Assembly: GCA_030248225.1 (NCBI GenBank)
Contig: JASANE010024922.1
Coordinates: forward strand, 62,001-126,000
DNA: 64,000 nucleotides
Reading direction: 5' to 3'
Source of the DNA: Trileptium ribeirensis
Taxonomy: Eukaryota; Nematoda; Enoplea; Enoplida; Thoracostomopsidae
Positions 47,945 to 60,009 of this stretch are shown here, piece after piece. The notes under the pieces were generated by a model. That model saw only the letters and a program-made list of their open reading frames with translations, was not told the origin of the DNA and did not search any database. Position numbers and translations under genes: made by a program. Position 1 is the first letter of the stretch. Every line of letters starts with the position of its first letter.

Positions 47945-48432
47945 TGCGGCGTTCACCGTTATAACGTCCCCAACGTTTGGAACCTAGGTACACCACCCAG
48001 GGTCAAGCACACTGTCGACAACATGGTCTCTTACACACCCCTTTTTGATAACTTTTTTAAATGGTACCTAGCTAGGTGCATTGCCACTTTTCGACAGTGT
48101 TAAGCACACCGCGTCTTCTTGCGGTGTCACTAACAATGTGCGGCATTATTTCATCAACCTTCATATGGCCAGGATACAAATATCGAAGATTTTAAAATAC
48201 ATACACAGCTCAGTATACTAAAAAATCGCCTTAGCTACATACGGTGTGCGTTACAGCCAAACTGGTAGCTAAAGGGTGTATACGACACTGTAAAGAAAAA
48301 TGTAATAGCTAGGGGTGTGTGGTACACCGTTGGAAATTGATTTACAGTATGAGAGTCACTCAGGCAGTTTAAACGGTAGGGTCGCGCCTACAGATGGACA
48401 AAAGTTCCAAACAACGGGGATATTATAACGCA
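47945..48432. mobile_element. 507-bp-family MITE, copy 3 (about 488 bp)
   Basis: The left terminus TGCGGCGTTCACCGTTATAA is intact and the right terminus is shortened (TATTATAACGCA). TAA flanks both sides. The interior has the same tagctaggtgcattgccac and aagcacaccgcgtcttct blocks as copies 1 and 2. Confidence 0.75.
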
Positions 48433-48812
48433 TAATAAGTATGTCGCTGTTTTTGTTGCATATGTATTGTTTGCCTATTTACGAGTGAAAACCAAAATAG
48501 AAAACTAATAACTTTACCATCACGGCTTATCAGGACGGGTATTTTAGGTGTCGCCTCAAATACCAAAGTGTGCTGGGATGGAGAAGTGGGGTGGTAAGAG
48601 AACAAAAATTAGTTGCGGATATAGGTTAGCGCCGAAATCCTAGATGGCGCTGGAAAAGCTGTCCGCGAGAAGTAAGGTGTTACGGCTAACCTAATGCATA
48701 TTCCTTATTTTAAAATCGTGTCAATTTTAGAGAATAATTAATATTAAAATTATGCAAATTTTGTGCATGTCTTTATACATATGCTACCATATTGTACTCT
48801 AATCGTGTTTAA

Positions 48813-49077
48813 CCCTTTCATGCCCGAATTAATTTGAGTATCGTGCAATGTTTGACAAACTCAAGCCTGCGCCAGGGATCGAACCCAAAACGAACGGTTG
48901 AAACTTGTGTACACAAACCACTGAGCTATCTGAGAGCTGTTGCTCGATTCCTTAAGGAACCTCACAATGCGAGCGAATAACAAAGCACGTTCAAACGTAC
49001 GATATACGACAAACTTAGTAAACACAACGAGTCGCAATGTGCGTTGGGTCCATTTGGACCTTACGGGCATGAGAGGG
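48813..49077. mobile_element. piggyBac-type MITE with tRNA-like interior, copy 1 (265 bp)
   Basis: The ends are CCCTTTCATGCCCG and GGGCATGAGAGGG, inverted repeats starting with CCC. The left flank is TTAA; the right flank TTAG is one change away. TTAA flanks with CCC-starting termini are the mark of piggyBac elements. The interior, on the minus strand, has a GGGTTCGATCCC B box, so a SINE-like sequence may have been captured. The ORF at 48861-49070 is not a gene. Confidence 0.75.
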
Positions 49078-49108
49078 TTAGTTATGGGATTGGTTAATTT
49101 TTAATTAA

Positions 49109-49373
49109 CCCTTTCATGCCCGAATTAATTTGAGTATCGTGCAATGTTTGACAAACTCAAGCCTGCGCCAGGGATCGAACCCGAAACGTACGGTTGAAAC
49201 TTGTGTACACAAACCACTGAACTATCTGAGAGCTGTTGCTCGATTCCTTAAGGAACCTCACAATGCGAGCGAATAACAACGCACGTTCAAACGTACGATA
49301 TACGACAAACTTAGTAAACACAACGAGTCGCAATGTGCATTGGGTCCATTTGGACCTTACTGGCATGAGAGGG
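49109..49373. mobile_element. piggyBac-type MITE with tRNA-like interior, copy 2 (265 bp)
   Basis: Near-identical to copy 1 and the same length. It is flanked by perfect TTAA on both sides (49105-49108 and 49374-49377). The two copies are separated by only 31 bases and lie in the same orientation. Confidence 0.8.
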
Positions 49374-50092
49374 TTAAGTGTTTTCGTAGCAGTTCAGGCT
49401 TGTAAAACAGTTGAAAAACGGCCGCATCCAGCCTCATGGTTCTATAGATCGAACAGCGAGTAGTAAGTTGTCACTGCTGATGGACAGTCAGATTATCATG
49501 AGTGTGCCTTCGTGGTATATTAAACAAGTAAAATTACAGTATTGATTACTTCGACGAAAAATATATGTCGCATCTAATTATGGTCGACTTACTCAATTCT
49601 CAATTACAGGAAAATGTAACGGTATAAATGCGGTGCCCAGTGACACTGTTCATTTACTTGGTAACGAAGAATTCTGTATAAATGGGTTTAAACGTATAGA
49701 CAAAAGTCATCTAGTGGTGGATTTTTCTATACACTACTCAAAACCCAGACAGCAAAACTCTCTTGTAAACGAAAAATCTTTTTTTTTATTTTTACAATAA
49801 GTTTAGTAAATGAAACTAAAACGTAACGTTATGTTTTTAAAACACTGGGAGCTTTTGGTGCGGAACGAAGGACAAAACATTGCTTTGTAACAAATCCGAC
49901 GAAGGAAAGACTGGCATTACAATTTTTAGTGTAGAAATATCTAAAATGACTACACAGCGTGGAGTCGATAAATGTTAAAGAAATATTTCTTTGTGAACAG
50001 TAAAGACAGTGATCTATCATATCAACAGGTAATTGAAGGAACCGACAAACGGACATTAAAAGAGATGTGTGTATTGAAACAGCGTATATGAG

Positions 50093-50098
50093 TTTATT
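50093..50098 (-). terminator. Candidate poly(A) signal AATAAA for the membrane-protein gene
   Basis: AATAAA on the minus strand about 320 bases beyond the stop at 50421. A second one lies at 49790-49785. The minus ORF at 49829-50158 would then be 3' UTR. Confidence 0.35.
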
Positions 50099-50420
50099 AA
50101 AGTAGTACATAAGCGAATTATTTGCTTTTAGTATATTTGAAAACGTAGCCAATGTCACCTTGAGTGTATGTTTGAGTCACTTATGGGATGTGCACGTTAT
50201 GCCGCTTGGAAAGTTGTAAGAATTTAAGCCTCAACCATCACCTTCCATGAGGTTAGAAAAATTTTCTAAGTCATCTTATTATTGGCCATACTGTTTGCGC
50301 TTAGCTGTACTTTTTCGAAACATATAAACAAACCACGCTATTCAAGGTTCATGTTGGACTAACGTCAAACAATTCATTGGAAACTTTTTGCGTCACATCT
50401 AGCCGAACGTAACATGAAAA

Positions 50421-50789
50421 CTAAGCGCCTTTAGCTGTGATTATTATAACGACAAATACAAGCAACACAAAAACCGCTTCCGACAGTGCAAATATTCCGA
50501 GTCTAATTTTTGTCAAGATTATTTCTTGTTTCATCGCATATGCCGATGTCGCTGGAAAAGACGGTATCATATTGAGGGTATCAGCGACCAATCGTGGATT
50601 TGATATATTCTCGGTTTGTGATGCAGATTCGTCAGGTCGTTCTGGTCGCGGCGACTGTGATGATACGAAACGTCGCTTTACAAAATGTAAAATCACAATA
50701 AATAGCGCCTGAATTGCTATCATAAAACCACAACACGAGATAAAAGAGTGGACGATGGAGTAACGTGCCAGCGGATAAGCAATATATAT
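50421..50789 (-). CDS. Multi-pass membrane protein gene, terminal exon
   Basis: On the minus strand the acceptor cgaatattttccag (AG at 50791-50790) is entered in phase 0. It opens 122 codons to a TAG at 50421. The product has a hydrophobic helix (SFISCCGFMIAIQALFIVIL) followed by the basic stop-transfer HFVKRRF. A polar Ser/Pro/Glu loop (SSQSPRPERPDESASQTEN) comes next, then a second helix near the C-terminus (ALSEAVFVLLVFVVIII). The exon continues upstream of the ATG-bounded ORF at 50723 in the same frame. The family is not recognised. The exon at 63128-63284 is in matching phase and is probably part of the same gene. Confidence 0.65.
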   Translation of the reverse strand: MYIAYPLARYSIVHSFISCCGFMIAIQALFIVILHFVKRRFVSSQSPRPERPDESASQTENISNPRLVADTLNMIPSFPATSAYAMKQEIILTKIRLGIFALSEAVFVLLVFVVIIITAKGA

Positions 50790-51119
50790 CTGGAAAATAT
50801 TCGGGTTAGAGTTTAAACCAAGTGCTGCATACTGTAACGTATTTACTATATATTTTTATATTCAATTTAAGTCGTAGGAAGGGTGGAGAACATGGAAATC
50901 CAATGAAAAATATTTTTCTTTTTCCAATTTTTCTTAGCGACCTAGAAAACATGAAAATAAAGCTTTTCGATTTCAGTAAATGTAAAATCCACTTGGAATA
51001 ACAAAATTCACTGACAAAATATATATTAGCTGTACCTGTTGTACTGCTTCATACCTTAAATTTGAATAAATATATTTAGTGCCAATTTTCGCTGTGTATC
51101 TTTGCAATACAAGTAGCAC

Positions 51120-51250
51120 AGCCATCGTGCGTTAAGACATTTGTACGCACGGTTTTATCGAGTTCAGACGAGTGCGTCAGCACGAGTTTGAACGAGTTAA
51201 GCAACACAACCGTACGTACAAATCACTTAACGCACGCCTGGTTGTGCTAC
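51120..51250. mobile_element. Palindromic MITE
   Basis: Arms of about 40 bp (agcacagccatcgtgcgtta to tgtacgcacggtt, and aaccgtacgtacaaatcac to ctggttgtgct) are inverted. Partial copies of the same arm follow at about 51275-51320 and 51360-51450, giving a nest of related inverted pieces. Confidence 0.6.
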
Positions 51251-52204
51251 AACTGACTTGCAATACAGCAAATAAGCCAAACGTGCGTTAAGTCATTTTC
51301 ATGCACGGCTTTAACTATATAAACTGTGTTACAACTTAGCCAGTTGTACATAAGCCGCTGTGCGTCCAACGATTTGTACGCACCGTTATGTTTTACTCGC
51401 TGCAACTCGAGCTACCACACTCCTTTGCACTTATCATAACCTTGCGTACAAATCGTTGATGAAATTTGCTATGCTACAACTATTACTTATAAGTTTTTTA
51501 GGTATTTTGTATTATTACTGTAATAAATTTTGGCTTTGGTAATGTCTACTGCCGCCAGTGATTCTGGTTTATCAAGAGCTGAAATCTCAGAAATTACTGT
51601 TGGTTGTGGGACGATGTAAAGTGTGAATACAACTTATTTATATATAACATCGGCGCTTACCTTCAGATGCTTGCTTTGTGCAATCAGAGCACTACTAATT
51701 AATGGTCTATTATTCAGTGTTTTTTATATTTAATGTTGATAAATAATGTTAAAAAGTAGTTCACTAAACGCTGAGCCGATGTGTTGGTGAATCAAACTGG
51801 AAGGGCTAAGCGATACTAGTCCAATACTATGTCATTACTTTTGAGTGAGTCCACTGTAAATGCATACAGTGTGGTTGCTCTTTCGTCAAAATCGTCGACA
51901 GTTGAATTGTGTAAAATTCGCGTTCACAATTTTGCCAGTAGTACTCGCAGTTTATCGAACGCGATCAGGGGCTCTGCAATGAGAAAACACAGTTAAGTTA
52001 TTGTCATTTGCCTATTTCGCATGTGAGTATTCATAAAACGACATGCTGAAGCGGTGTACATGGGCTAACTGTTGATAAGTGGCTTTCAGGTAGGTCCCCG
52101 TATACGAGTAGTTGGGCACCATTTAAGGTTTGCATCCCCCTTGGCCATATTTACCCCAACACCTCCCCGCCTACGCCGAACGCGTGCAGTAAATTTTATT
52201 AATC

Positions 52205-52490
52205 ATAAGTAGCAGTAGTAGTAAAAAAGCGAGGTTCTGTTGTGTGACGTCACAGCCTGTCAAATTTTTATGAGAAATAATGATTAATGACCCTTTGGGA
52301 TAATAAATCATTTTTTAGGAAATTCTTTGGTCAGAAACCCAACGATTCTAAAGAGAATAATGACTGCCCTGAGACACATAATAAATCACTAGAAACTCAA
52401 TGGTTACAGCGTCGCTATATCGTGGCCTAGGCGAGGAAAATGATTAATTAATCCCAACTGGTCAATCATTTTTAGCTAATTATCAATTTG
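52205..52490 (+). repeat. Left terminal inverted repeat of the Polinton
   Basis: It matches the reverse complement of about 60010-60290 over roughly 280 bp with divergence. Shared blocks include tgacgtcac, ctgtcaaatttttatgaga, taatgaccctttg, ggtcagaaaccc, ataataaatca and gattaattaa. The outer end is fixed only to within a few bases. Confidence 0.75.
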
Positions 52491-52766
52491 CTAGGGCATC
52501 TTTGGACTACTAGAGTCTGGAATTCGCATGGACTGGTGAGCACTATCAGTCACAGCCAGTGCTTGCTTATAATATATTATATCTCTATATATGTGTTTTC
52601 TTGAATCATTGTAACGTATTAGTTTTTATTGATAAAATTATTAAATAAAATACATATAGTACAACAAAATAAGTATAAAAATATAGTAATACAAAATACA
52701 TATAAAAAATTTCAAACATTCAGTTGGTAAACCTCTAAATAGTTCCATCATTTCCATCTCCTACTA

Positions 52767-53069
52767 ATGATAATGCAGTGGACATATATCATCCCCGAAA
52801 GCGTTGGCGTAATGATCAACGCAATAGCCTACCACTATCTAGGCACCTCTGCGGATGGAACCACATGCAGTCGTGCGGTTCGTAATCGCGTATATTCTCA
52901 ACTATTGAGCGCAAATTTAGAGCAGCAATTTCTAAATCAGTCAACGTCATTTCGGGCCAAAAGATTGAAATATCATGCACAAAATCAGGATGATCCAATA
53001 TCATATGAACTAATGCCATATTATTTGATAGGGCATCGTTGCAAATATAAATATTTAAAATTCACATGA
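52767..53069 (+). CDS. Unidentified ORF inside the Polinton
   Basis: A 100-residue open frame (TYIIPESVGVMINAIAYHY start, basic C-terminus) just inside the left terminal repeat. I cannot match it to a Polinton gene. It may be a remnant of an accessory gene or chance. Confidence 0.25.
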   Translation: MIMQWTYIIPESVGVMINAIAYHYLGTSADGTTCSRAVRNRVYSQLLSANLEQQFLNQSTSFRAKRLKYHAQNQDDPISYELMPYYLIGHRCKYKYLKFT

Positions 53070-53378
53070 ACTTCATATATTTACTAAGATGAATAGTTAA
53101 TGCTAGTTACATGAAAATGCATTCTAGAAGTTATACGTCACTGATTTCATATGCGATTCACTGATTATTACATCCCGAGGCTAGATGTGGGTGTACATCA
53201 AAAGGGTATATAAGGAGCTGTGATTTTAGGATTTTCATCAGTTTACTATGCCGTTAATTTCAGAAGTGTCTGGTTTACTGTTATTTTTGCTCTTTTCTCC
53301 TCTCGGAGGTTTTCTCGACGCAAGTTATTAAGTTAAGTATCGTTTCGCTGTTCAAGACCCTACGTAATATTTCCTCAA

Positions 53379-53600
53379 GTGCAAGCGCAAAATATTCGTG
53401 TTCATAAAGCAAACGTTAGGGCAATGGAATGCCATGAAGATCTGCGTCTGCACGAAGATTACATTCAAACAGGACTTGGATCGTTCAACTACGATCATGG
53501 CCACGTTTTCGGCTCGGATTTGAAGGATTTTCAATTTTGTCGGCTTTCCGAGCATGTGAGTGACATATACCAAGAAATTTTGAGCAAAATTCTCCGATAA
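53379..53600 (+). CDS. Unidentified ORF upstream of the Polinton polymerase
   Basis: A 73-residue open frame (VRAMECHEDLRLHEDYIQTG and on) directly before the polymerase remnant. It could be the end of a neighbouring Polinton gene or an unrecognised N-terminal part of the polymerase. No motif is recognised. Confidence 0.25.
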   Translation: MQAQNIRVHKANVRAMECHEDLRLHEDYIQTGLGSFNYDHGHVFGSDLKDFQFCRLSEHVSDIYQEILSKILR

Positions 53601-55339
53601 CTTTACGTTATATATGCTGACACCGAATCATTAGTACTTCCGGTTCAGTCAGCCTAGGCCTCCCTGTCAACTTCATGTTGCGAAGCGTACCAGCGACATT
53701 ATGTGTGCGGATGCCCATTCATTTACCTCTTCCAGTACTGTGACAACTCACCGCAACAATTGGGGCAACACGTGGTTTATCGTAATCAAAATGCAGTAAA
53801 ACAATTTATTAAAAGTGTAATTTAACTCGGCAAAAAGTATCAGAATCGTGTAAATAACATACAACTTCTTAATATGTCAAAAGACGATATGCACAAATTT
53901 AATTTTGCGTACGATTGCTTCATCGGCGGAGGACATCTCCTACACGACCGAGTCAAGGTGTCATTTGTGCGGACAATACCGAGATACTGCTCACTCAAGC
54001 TGTAATGTTGGCGACTGGTCTGCAAAGATGTGACTTGTTTTTTCACAAATTGCGTAAATATGACGGACACCACATCATGCAGAAGATTGGTAAAATAACT
54101 AATCAGACAAATTCAACCTTTATTGTATTGCAAAAAGTATTAACGATTATTTATAATCCAGCATAAAACTGAAACATGAGCAGTCAGTGATACTGCCAGT
54201 CAAAAATAAACCTACCAATGAAAACAGCCTCCTCGCTCAGCTGTTTGTTGAATATGAATACAACCGCCTAATACCCTCATCTGATCCGCAATATTATAAC
54301 AAAGGCGAACATTCCGATGATGATGATGAACTAGAAATCGGCAAAGTCAGCGATCATGATATTAACGAATTTATTGACTCCGTGGTGGACGTAAATAATA
54401 AAAAGGAGAGCGAAACACGAAACGCAAAAAATACACCTGGTCCATCCAGTTCAAGAACAGTCTACAGCTTTTCCCTCCTTCATTTCAAACACTGGTGAAT
54501 AACTTTAAGCAAGACGAGATGTTATTACCATACTGTCAAAAATCTCAGTAAAAATTTGCAATAAAAACTGCAGCACTCAATAAACTCGTTCCAAAGTTAA
54601 AAAATAAAGTAACATACATTATACATGCGAGAAACGTAAAAGTTTATATTGACTTAGCACTAAAACTAACAAAAATGGACAAAGCAGTTCAGCTCCACCA
54701 AAGTAAATGCATAGAACCATATATATATAGATATTCAGTTAGTAAATTTTCCTAATAAAACTTAAAAGCTAGTCGCTAATCCAAAATATGACGGAAGAAA
54801 AATTTTTGACGAAAATCTGGTATCTGTATCACTGAAAAAGTTGTATGTCTGCGTTTGCAAATCAGTCTATGTAGGGTTTCCTGTCGTCGATCTAACAAAA
54901 TTCTTATATATGACTTTCTTTGGCATTACATTAAATCTAAATTCAACTGTTAACTATTTTTTATTAACACCGATTGTTTATGTTACCAAATCTATACAGG
55001 GGTGTATATATAGACATGCAAAAAGAAACTTTTTGTTACAAGTGAATATAAACCAAAATCATACTTCCTTCCACTGCAAATAAGAAGGCTCCTGGAAAGG
55101 TGAAAGACCAAACAGCAGACATCCCTATCGAGGAGTTTTGTGGTCTGAAGCCTAAAGCGTACACGTTTAGGGTAAAGGCTGTTAAGATTGAGAAAAAGGG
55201 AAAATTCGCTAAAAAGCTGATTCTAAAGAAAGCTGTTACAATGGAAGACTTTATCAACACCCTGAATGAAACAACATGCATAAGACATAAAATACGCAAA
55301 CTAGCAAGTAAACATCATATGATGCACATTGTTGAATAA
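53600..55339 (+). pseudogene. Polinton DNA polymerase B, broken
   Basis: Remnants appear in the family's order across several frames. An exonuclease-I-like YADTE block lies near 53620. A His/Cys region follows at about 53890-54010. An exonuclease-II-like block (FHKLRKYDGHHIMQKIG) lies at about 54040-54095. Later come a segment like KLxPxLxxKxxYxxHxRNxK (about 54580-54650), a YVGFPVVDLTKF block (about 54860-54910) and the TDTDS-type palm motif region (about 54970, out of frame with its neighbours). The C-terminal IPIEEFCGLKPKAY block (55118-55160) comes last. The remnant is about half normal length and shows frameshifts and stops. The acidic insert at 54187-54498 does not look like polymerase. 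Confidence 0.8.
54187..54498 (+). CDS. Acidic ORF within the polymerase remnant
   Basis: A 103-residue frame with an acidic DDDDELEIGKVSDHD stretch and a Ser/Asn-rich end. It lies between exonuclease-like and later polymerase blocks. It may be a remnant of another element gene brought in by rearrangement. Confidence 0.25.
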   Translation: MILPVKNKPTNENSLLAQLFVEYEYNRLIPSSDPQYYNKGEHSDDDDELEIGKVSDHDINEFIDSVVDVNNKKESETRNAKNTPGPSSSRTVYSFSLLHFKHW

Positions 55340-56497
55340 AACGAGACTACGACTACGAGCCACCTGCTCTTAGACGGTACTACTTTTGTACCATACGGTC
55401 ATTGTGAATTAACGGATTGTTCTAAATAGCTTGCGTTGTATTTCTCTTTTTAATGAATTGATATCTATAGATTTGAGATTTTGAAATTGCAAACTGTACA
55501 TATAGGGTAATGTAAGCGAAATTTCGCATTTGCAGGATACCAAGCATCTTAAAACATTAGGGTGCTTCGTATCCTACAATTGTAAAAGCGTGGTAAGAGA
55601 ATTTCCTATAACTTTTCATAGTCATGGATCCTAAAAATAACATTTGGTGAATAACTATAACATCTATCTGATGGAAACACCGATAATTTCGCAAAAATTA
55701 TTTATTTTAATAAGGTTGTCATTATTGGTACATTTTGATGACAATAGCAGTAGAAGCAGTTTTCGTAATAGACAATGACAAAAGTAAATATGTGTAGAAG
55801 GTATATATTTTAAAAGACCGTTATGTTTCGAAGACGGAATGAACCTCGTATTGAAACGTGGTATCCTGATCGAGGCTATAATGAACATTGGGTAAATAGA
55901 ATTATCGAGGATCTATTGTTTAAAAACAACCTAAATCTTCCTAATATCATCACTGTATGGAGTGAAAGTAATGCATTTATTTGACATTTCCGAACGCCTA
56001 TTTAAAACATTTATAGTGTCATATAATAATCTATTAGTACTTATTTAGAGTGGAAACAGCTACCATGGATGTTAAAGAGTAATATCGATCATACAATTGT
56101 CTCTAAGTTAGCCATGTTTGATTTACGCAGCATTGTTAAGAACGGCCTGATCAGAGTTAATAATCAGAATACTGGCATATTCCCACCACGCGTTAACCAA
56201 ACATCGACAGTTTGAAAATAATAATACATCGTGGTTTATCATCACAGAAGAATCTACACGTTGGCTGATCGAAGAATGTTTAAAGAAATACACAAATATG
56301 AAATATACAAATATGAAATATATTGGAAATAATGATTTTGTTTTGGAATAATGTTTTGATGACATTATAGGTATTGTAATGCCCAGCGGAAATTTATCTC
56401 GGTAAAGTTTGTATTATATATGATGTGTGTAAACACAAAATTTTTACATGTTCTTCTTTAAAATAAACATAAAAATGTTTTCTGCTGTGTAGAAAAA
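55340..56497 (+). other. Spacer between Polinton polymerase and integrase
   Basis: No family is recognised. A short open stretch at about 55822-55984 (FRRRNEPRIETWYPDRGYNE and on) and another from the ATG at 56114 look protein-like but are too short to assign. They are probably decayed element genes. Confidence 0.35.
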
Positions 56498-57475
56498 ATG
56501 AAACTCACCGAAATTTACTATAATCTCAAAAACCCAGCCTCATTTGACAATATGAACAAACTTGGCTAGCTGCCAAAACATATGGCTACAGAAAAACAAA
56601 TCATTGATCCGTTGCCGGGTCAAGATACATATGGTTTGCATATACCCAGACGCAAGCGATTCTGTAGAGTTCGAACTGTAACCAAAGATTTCAATGACCT
56701 TTGGCAAATAGATCTAGCTGATATGGCAAACCTTTCTAAGTACAATGACGGTTTCAAATATTTGTTAGTCGTTATAGATGTTCGTTCAAAATTTCTAAAA
56801 GTGTTGTCAGTAATGTCAAAAACTCCTAATTCTATATGTGATGCAATAATATCTATTTTTCTCCAACAAACACCCAAACATATTTTCTCACGTCGCGAAA
56901 TAGTATTACTGTAAAATTTCGAACTCTGTGCCACCAATACAATTTAGTTTGTTACACGGTTCAAAATGTCGAAACGAAGGCAGGGGTTGCTGAAAGATCA
57001 ATTCTCACCTTGAAATCAAAAATTTTTAAATATCTCACCAACCATAATAACTATCGTCATATAGATGCATTGCAATACAATGTAGATAGCTACAATTATT
57101 TGTAAAAATCGATAGAGCTTCGTTTTGTGGATGCGTCTAGAGAAAATGAAGGAAATGTAATAATATTACTTTATTCTTCAAACCGACATACACAAATAAT
57201 TTATAAATTTGAATTGGAACAGTCTGCGAGTTGCAGGCAGCCAGCATATTTTTGAAAAACGTTACCGTCCACAGTGGTCACAAGAAGTATTTTATATTTC
57301 TAATCGTATACCCTCTCGCCCTCTTATATACAAAGTTTCAGTTTATAATGGAAATGATATATTGGGGACCTGGTATGAAAACTAGTTGCAGCAAATACGT
57401 CTTGGTCAAACTTTCAATGTAGAAAAATAGTACAAAGACGGTTCAAGAAAGACAGCAGTCGTCAGTATTTAGTCA
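56498..57475 (+). pseudogene. Polinton integrase (DDE, rve type), broken
   Basis: An N-terminal IYYNLKNPASF block (56510-56545) is followed by a stop. The ORF at 56582-56914 then carries QDTYGLH and the catalytic-core blocks LWQIDLADMANLSKYNDG and YLLVVIDVRSK. After a damaged region where the second catalytic Asp should lie, a frame near 56980-57105 has the glutamate-containing AERS block and VDSYNY. A chromodomain-like C-terminal region with RYRPQWSQEVF and GTWYENQLQQ follows at about 57250-57400. The order is exactly that of Polinton integrases. Stops and frameshifts make it non-functional. Confidence 0.85.
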
Positions 57476-60009
57476 AATGTTTTTGATATCCCAAAAAGTT
57501 TTATAGATGCGTTGACGAGCAAGACATGAGAAGGGTTTAAGTATCATCAGTTTTAAGCATGAAAGCAATACCTCAAGAAGTACATACACGTGCATATTGT
57601 CTGGAGCCATCGCAGCGGCTAAAACGCATCCTGTGGCTGAGTTGCTGAGCAAGAATCTCTTTGATAGACCATTGCAAAAAATATATGGTGTTATGGTATC
57701 ATGGAGGGATTATACCATCAATTACCAGACGAGTATGAAAACATAGAGCTTCAAGAAAACTTCCCTTCTGATATATAAAAAGCTGACAGACAAACTTGAT
57801 ATATTATAGGCAATCTTATTGAATTCTTTAACGACAAAATATTAGCGAATATGTAAACTCGGATGAGCTACAAACGCTAGTACTATATTTATAGTACAAA
57901 ATTTTTACAGTACTTGAAAGTATATGACTGAAATTTGTATAAATGCTGAGTATTTATTTTATTTCTAAATCCGCGTTCAAAATAAGCAACGATAACAACT
58001 TTGGGTCGATAAATGTCGCCCCATAAACCAAAATTTTTATTCACTGCTTTTGAAATCACAACTAAAAGAAAACCTTACTGGTGTCTTATGATTGATCTTA
58101 AACCTAATACTCCAGTGAGAGAAAACATTTTCGGGCAAGTAGCAGTGTACAAAATAACATCAAAAGGCCTACCACCAGACCACATGTAGGGATGGAGCGG
58201 CATTCAGCAACGATATCGCTATCATTTCGCCTGGGAAACTAATCGGGTTTGCGTCAAAATTTGCATGAAGGTGGCTTCAATATATGTGACATATTCTTAA
58301 AGTAAAATTTGTTTTGAAATTTGAAAAAGTGTAACATTTTATAAGGTAATTTTCCTTTAACTGCGCAGCATATTAAGCAGCTTAGCAAATAAAGATCTGC
58401 AGTTTATATATTACTGTCCCTAAAATTGTCCGATAACATAAAAAGACAATATGTTAAGATTAATTTTCTTAAGACATTGATCCGACTATGGACAAGAGAC
58501 ACCTATTAGTACCACCTAGTTGGTTCAAAAACAATGTAACTAAGCAAGTAGATGCTTTTTACCAGGGTATACTTCAGCTTAGTGTAAGTGTCACAACTTT
58601 GGTAAAAAGTCGTATCTGTATTCTACTTAGTATATCGGCACACGTAAACGGCAGTTTACGTAGCGCCGTTTGCAAAAGCTTTGTTTATGGCACTCTAACA
58701 GTAGTCAGAACACAGTAGTATTGTGATTAATATAAGTAATTTTGAAAAGTAAAACAGTTTTTCATTTTTTCAAAATCATGTTTTCTGTAGATACGACTTT
58801 TTACCATACGTATTACGTTGTCATAATAAAGAAAGTTAAAGACGTTATAAAATTTTTTAAAGAATATATTTTTTCGAATTTTGCGTAGCGCCAGCCAACA
58901 ATACTTAGTCACACGCTAGCGTCAGAAAATCTGGGTTCGTACGAGCGAGGAAACTAGATCTCAATGATAAATATAGAAATCATTGTCACTAACCTAACTC
59001 ATAAATTAATTAATATGCCGTTAAAATACATACAAATAATAAGGACCTTATTTTTAAGTGCAGCGAAATTTCTAAATCAAACAAAAAGCGTGAAAACTGT
59101 TTATACCTCACTGTAGTGTGACATGGAGGCCGCGCCGAGTCCAATTTTTCAGACCCAACCCGACAATACGCAAACCTGACCTGAGTGCAGTTTTCAAGAA
59201 AAATATTATATATACAGCATAAAATGCTCGGAATTGAAAACAGTAAAAGATGTTTAAAAATTTAAATTCGCGATCGAGCATGTTTATCGCTGTAATACTT
59301 ATATATAGTTATGGAACATGCATTCTCATTCATAGCAGTTGGGTACACCAAATCTTAGGTTGGAACTGTGTGCAATATTCAGACTGGACCCATATAGAAC
59401 ATGATATGTAACGGTAATAATTAGGTAATAGCTTATCCCGAATTTTACTCGACCACTTGAGTCTGGACTAAAACGCGAACCCGAATGCGATCTCTATTGT
59501 GAAAGCAAAAATAATCAAGCGAAAAATGCAGAATTTACAAAACTACATTGATTTAGCAAAATTATGACTAAGAAAACACAAATGCTTCTATATTGTGCAT
59601 CGAAGTAGAAAAAATACTGTACTTTCAATATTATCACTTAAATAGTTATATCATGTTCGCTGTTTCAAGACTATATTTTGCAGTAAGACGAAATGGTCCT
59701 GGTAAAATGGGGAATACCGTTGAGGCACTGTGAAACGTCAAGAGATGTTACCCGTTAAGTTCATTTATTTCACAACGCCGCGTTATTAAAAGAAGACACC
59801 AGTTTCCGATGCTTCGGAAAAATTGAAATAGACTCATCACCACGACTAGGTTTGAAATTTAGTACAAATGGACCCATTTTGGAACCAAGTGGATTGTTTA
59901 TGATGCGTGTATCTTATTATCCTACCGGTCACGTTGTTCTGTTGTCCAATGTTCCGCTGTTCCGGCTTATGGTGACCGGTAGGGGTGTTTTTGATAAATG
60001 TTTTTGTCG
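57476..60009 (+). other. Right part of the Polinton, no recognisable genes
   Basis: This is where other Polinton genes would be expected. A short open stretch at about 58015-58190 might be an old structural gene but is not assignable. ORF 58488-58718 is flanked by inverted motifs (ggtaaaaagtcgtatctg near 58600 and gatacgactttttacc near 58790), so a small palindromic element probably sits here. Confidence 0.4.

Noticed and set aside
48861..49366. Pair of nearly identical 69-residue ORFs
   Set aside because: They lie entirely within the two piggyBac-type MITE copies.
49829..50158. 109-residue minus ORF
   Set aside because: It lies just past the stop of the membrane-protein exon, between candidate poly(A) signals and the stop, so it is most simply 3' UTR.
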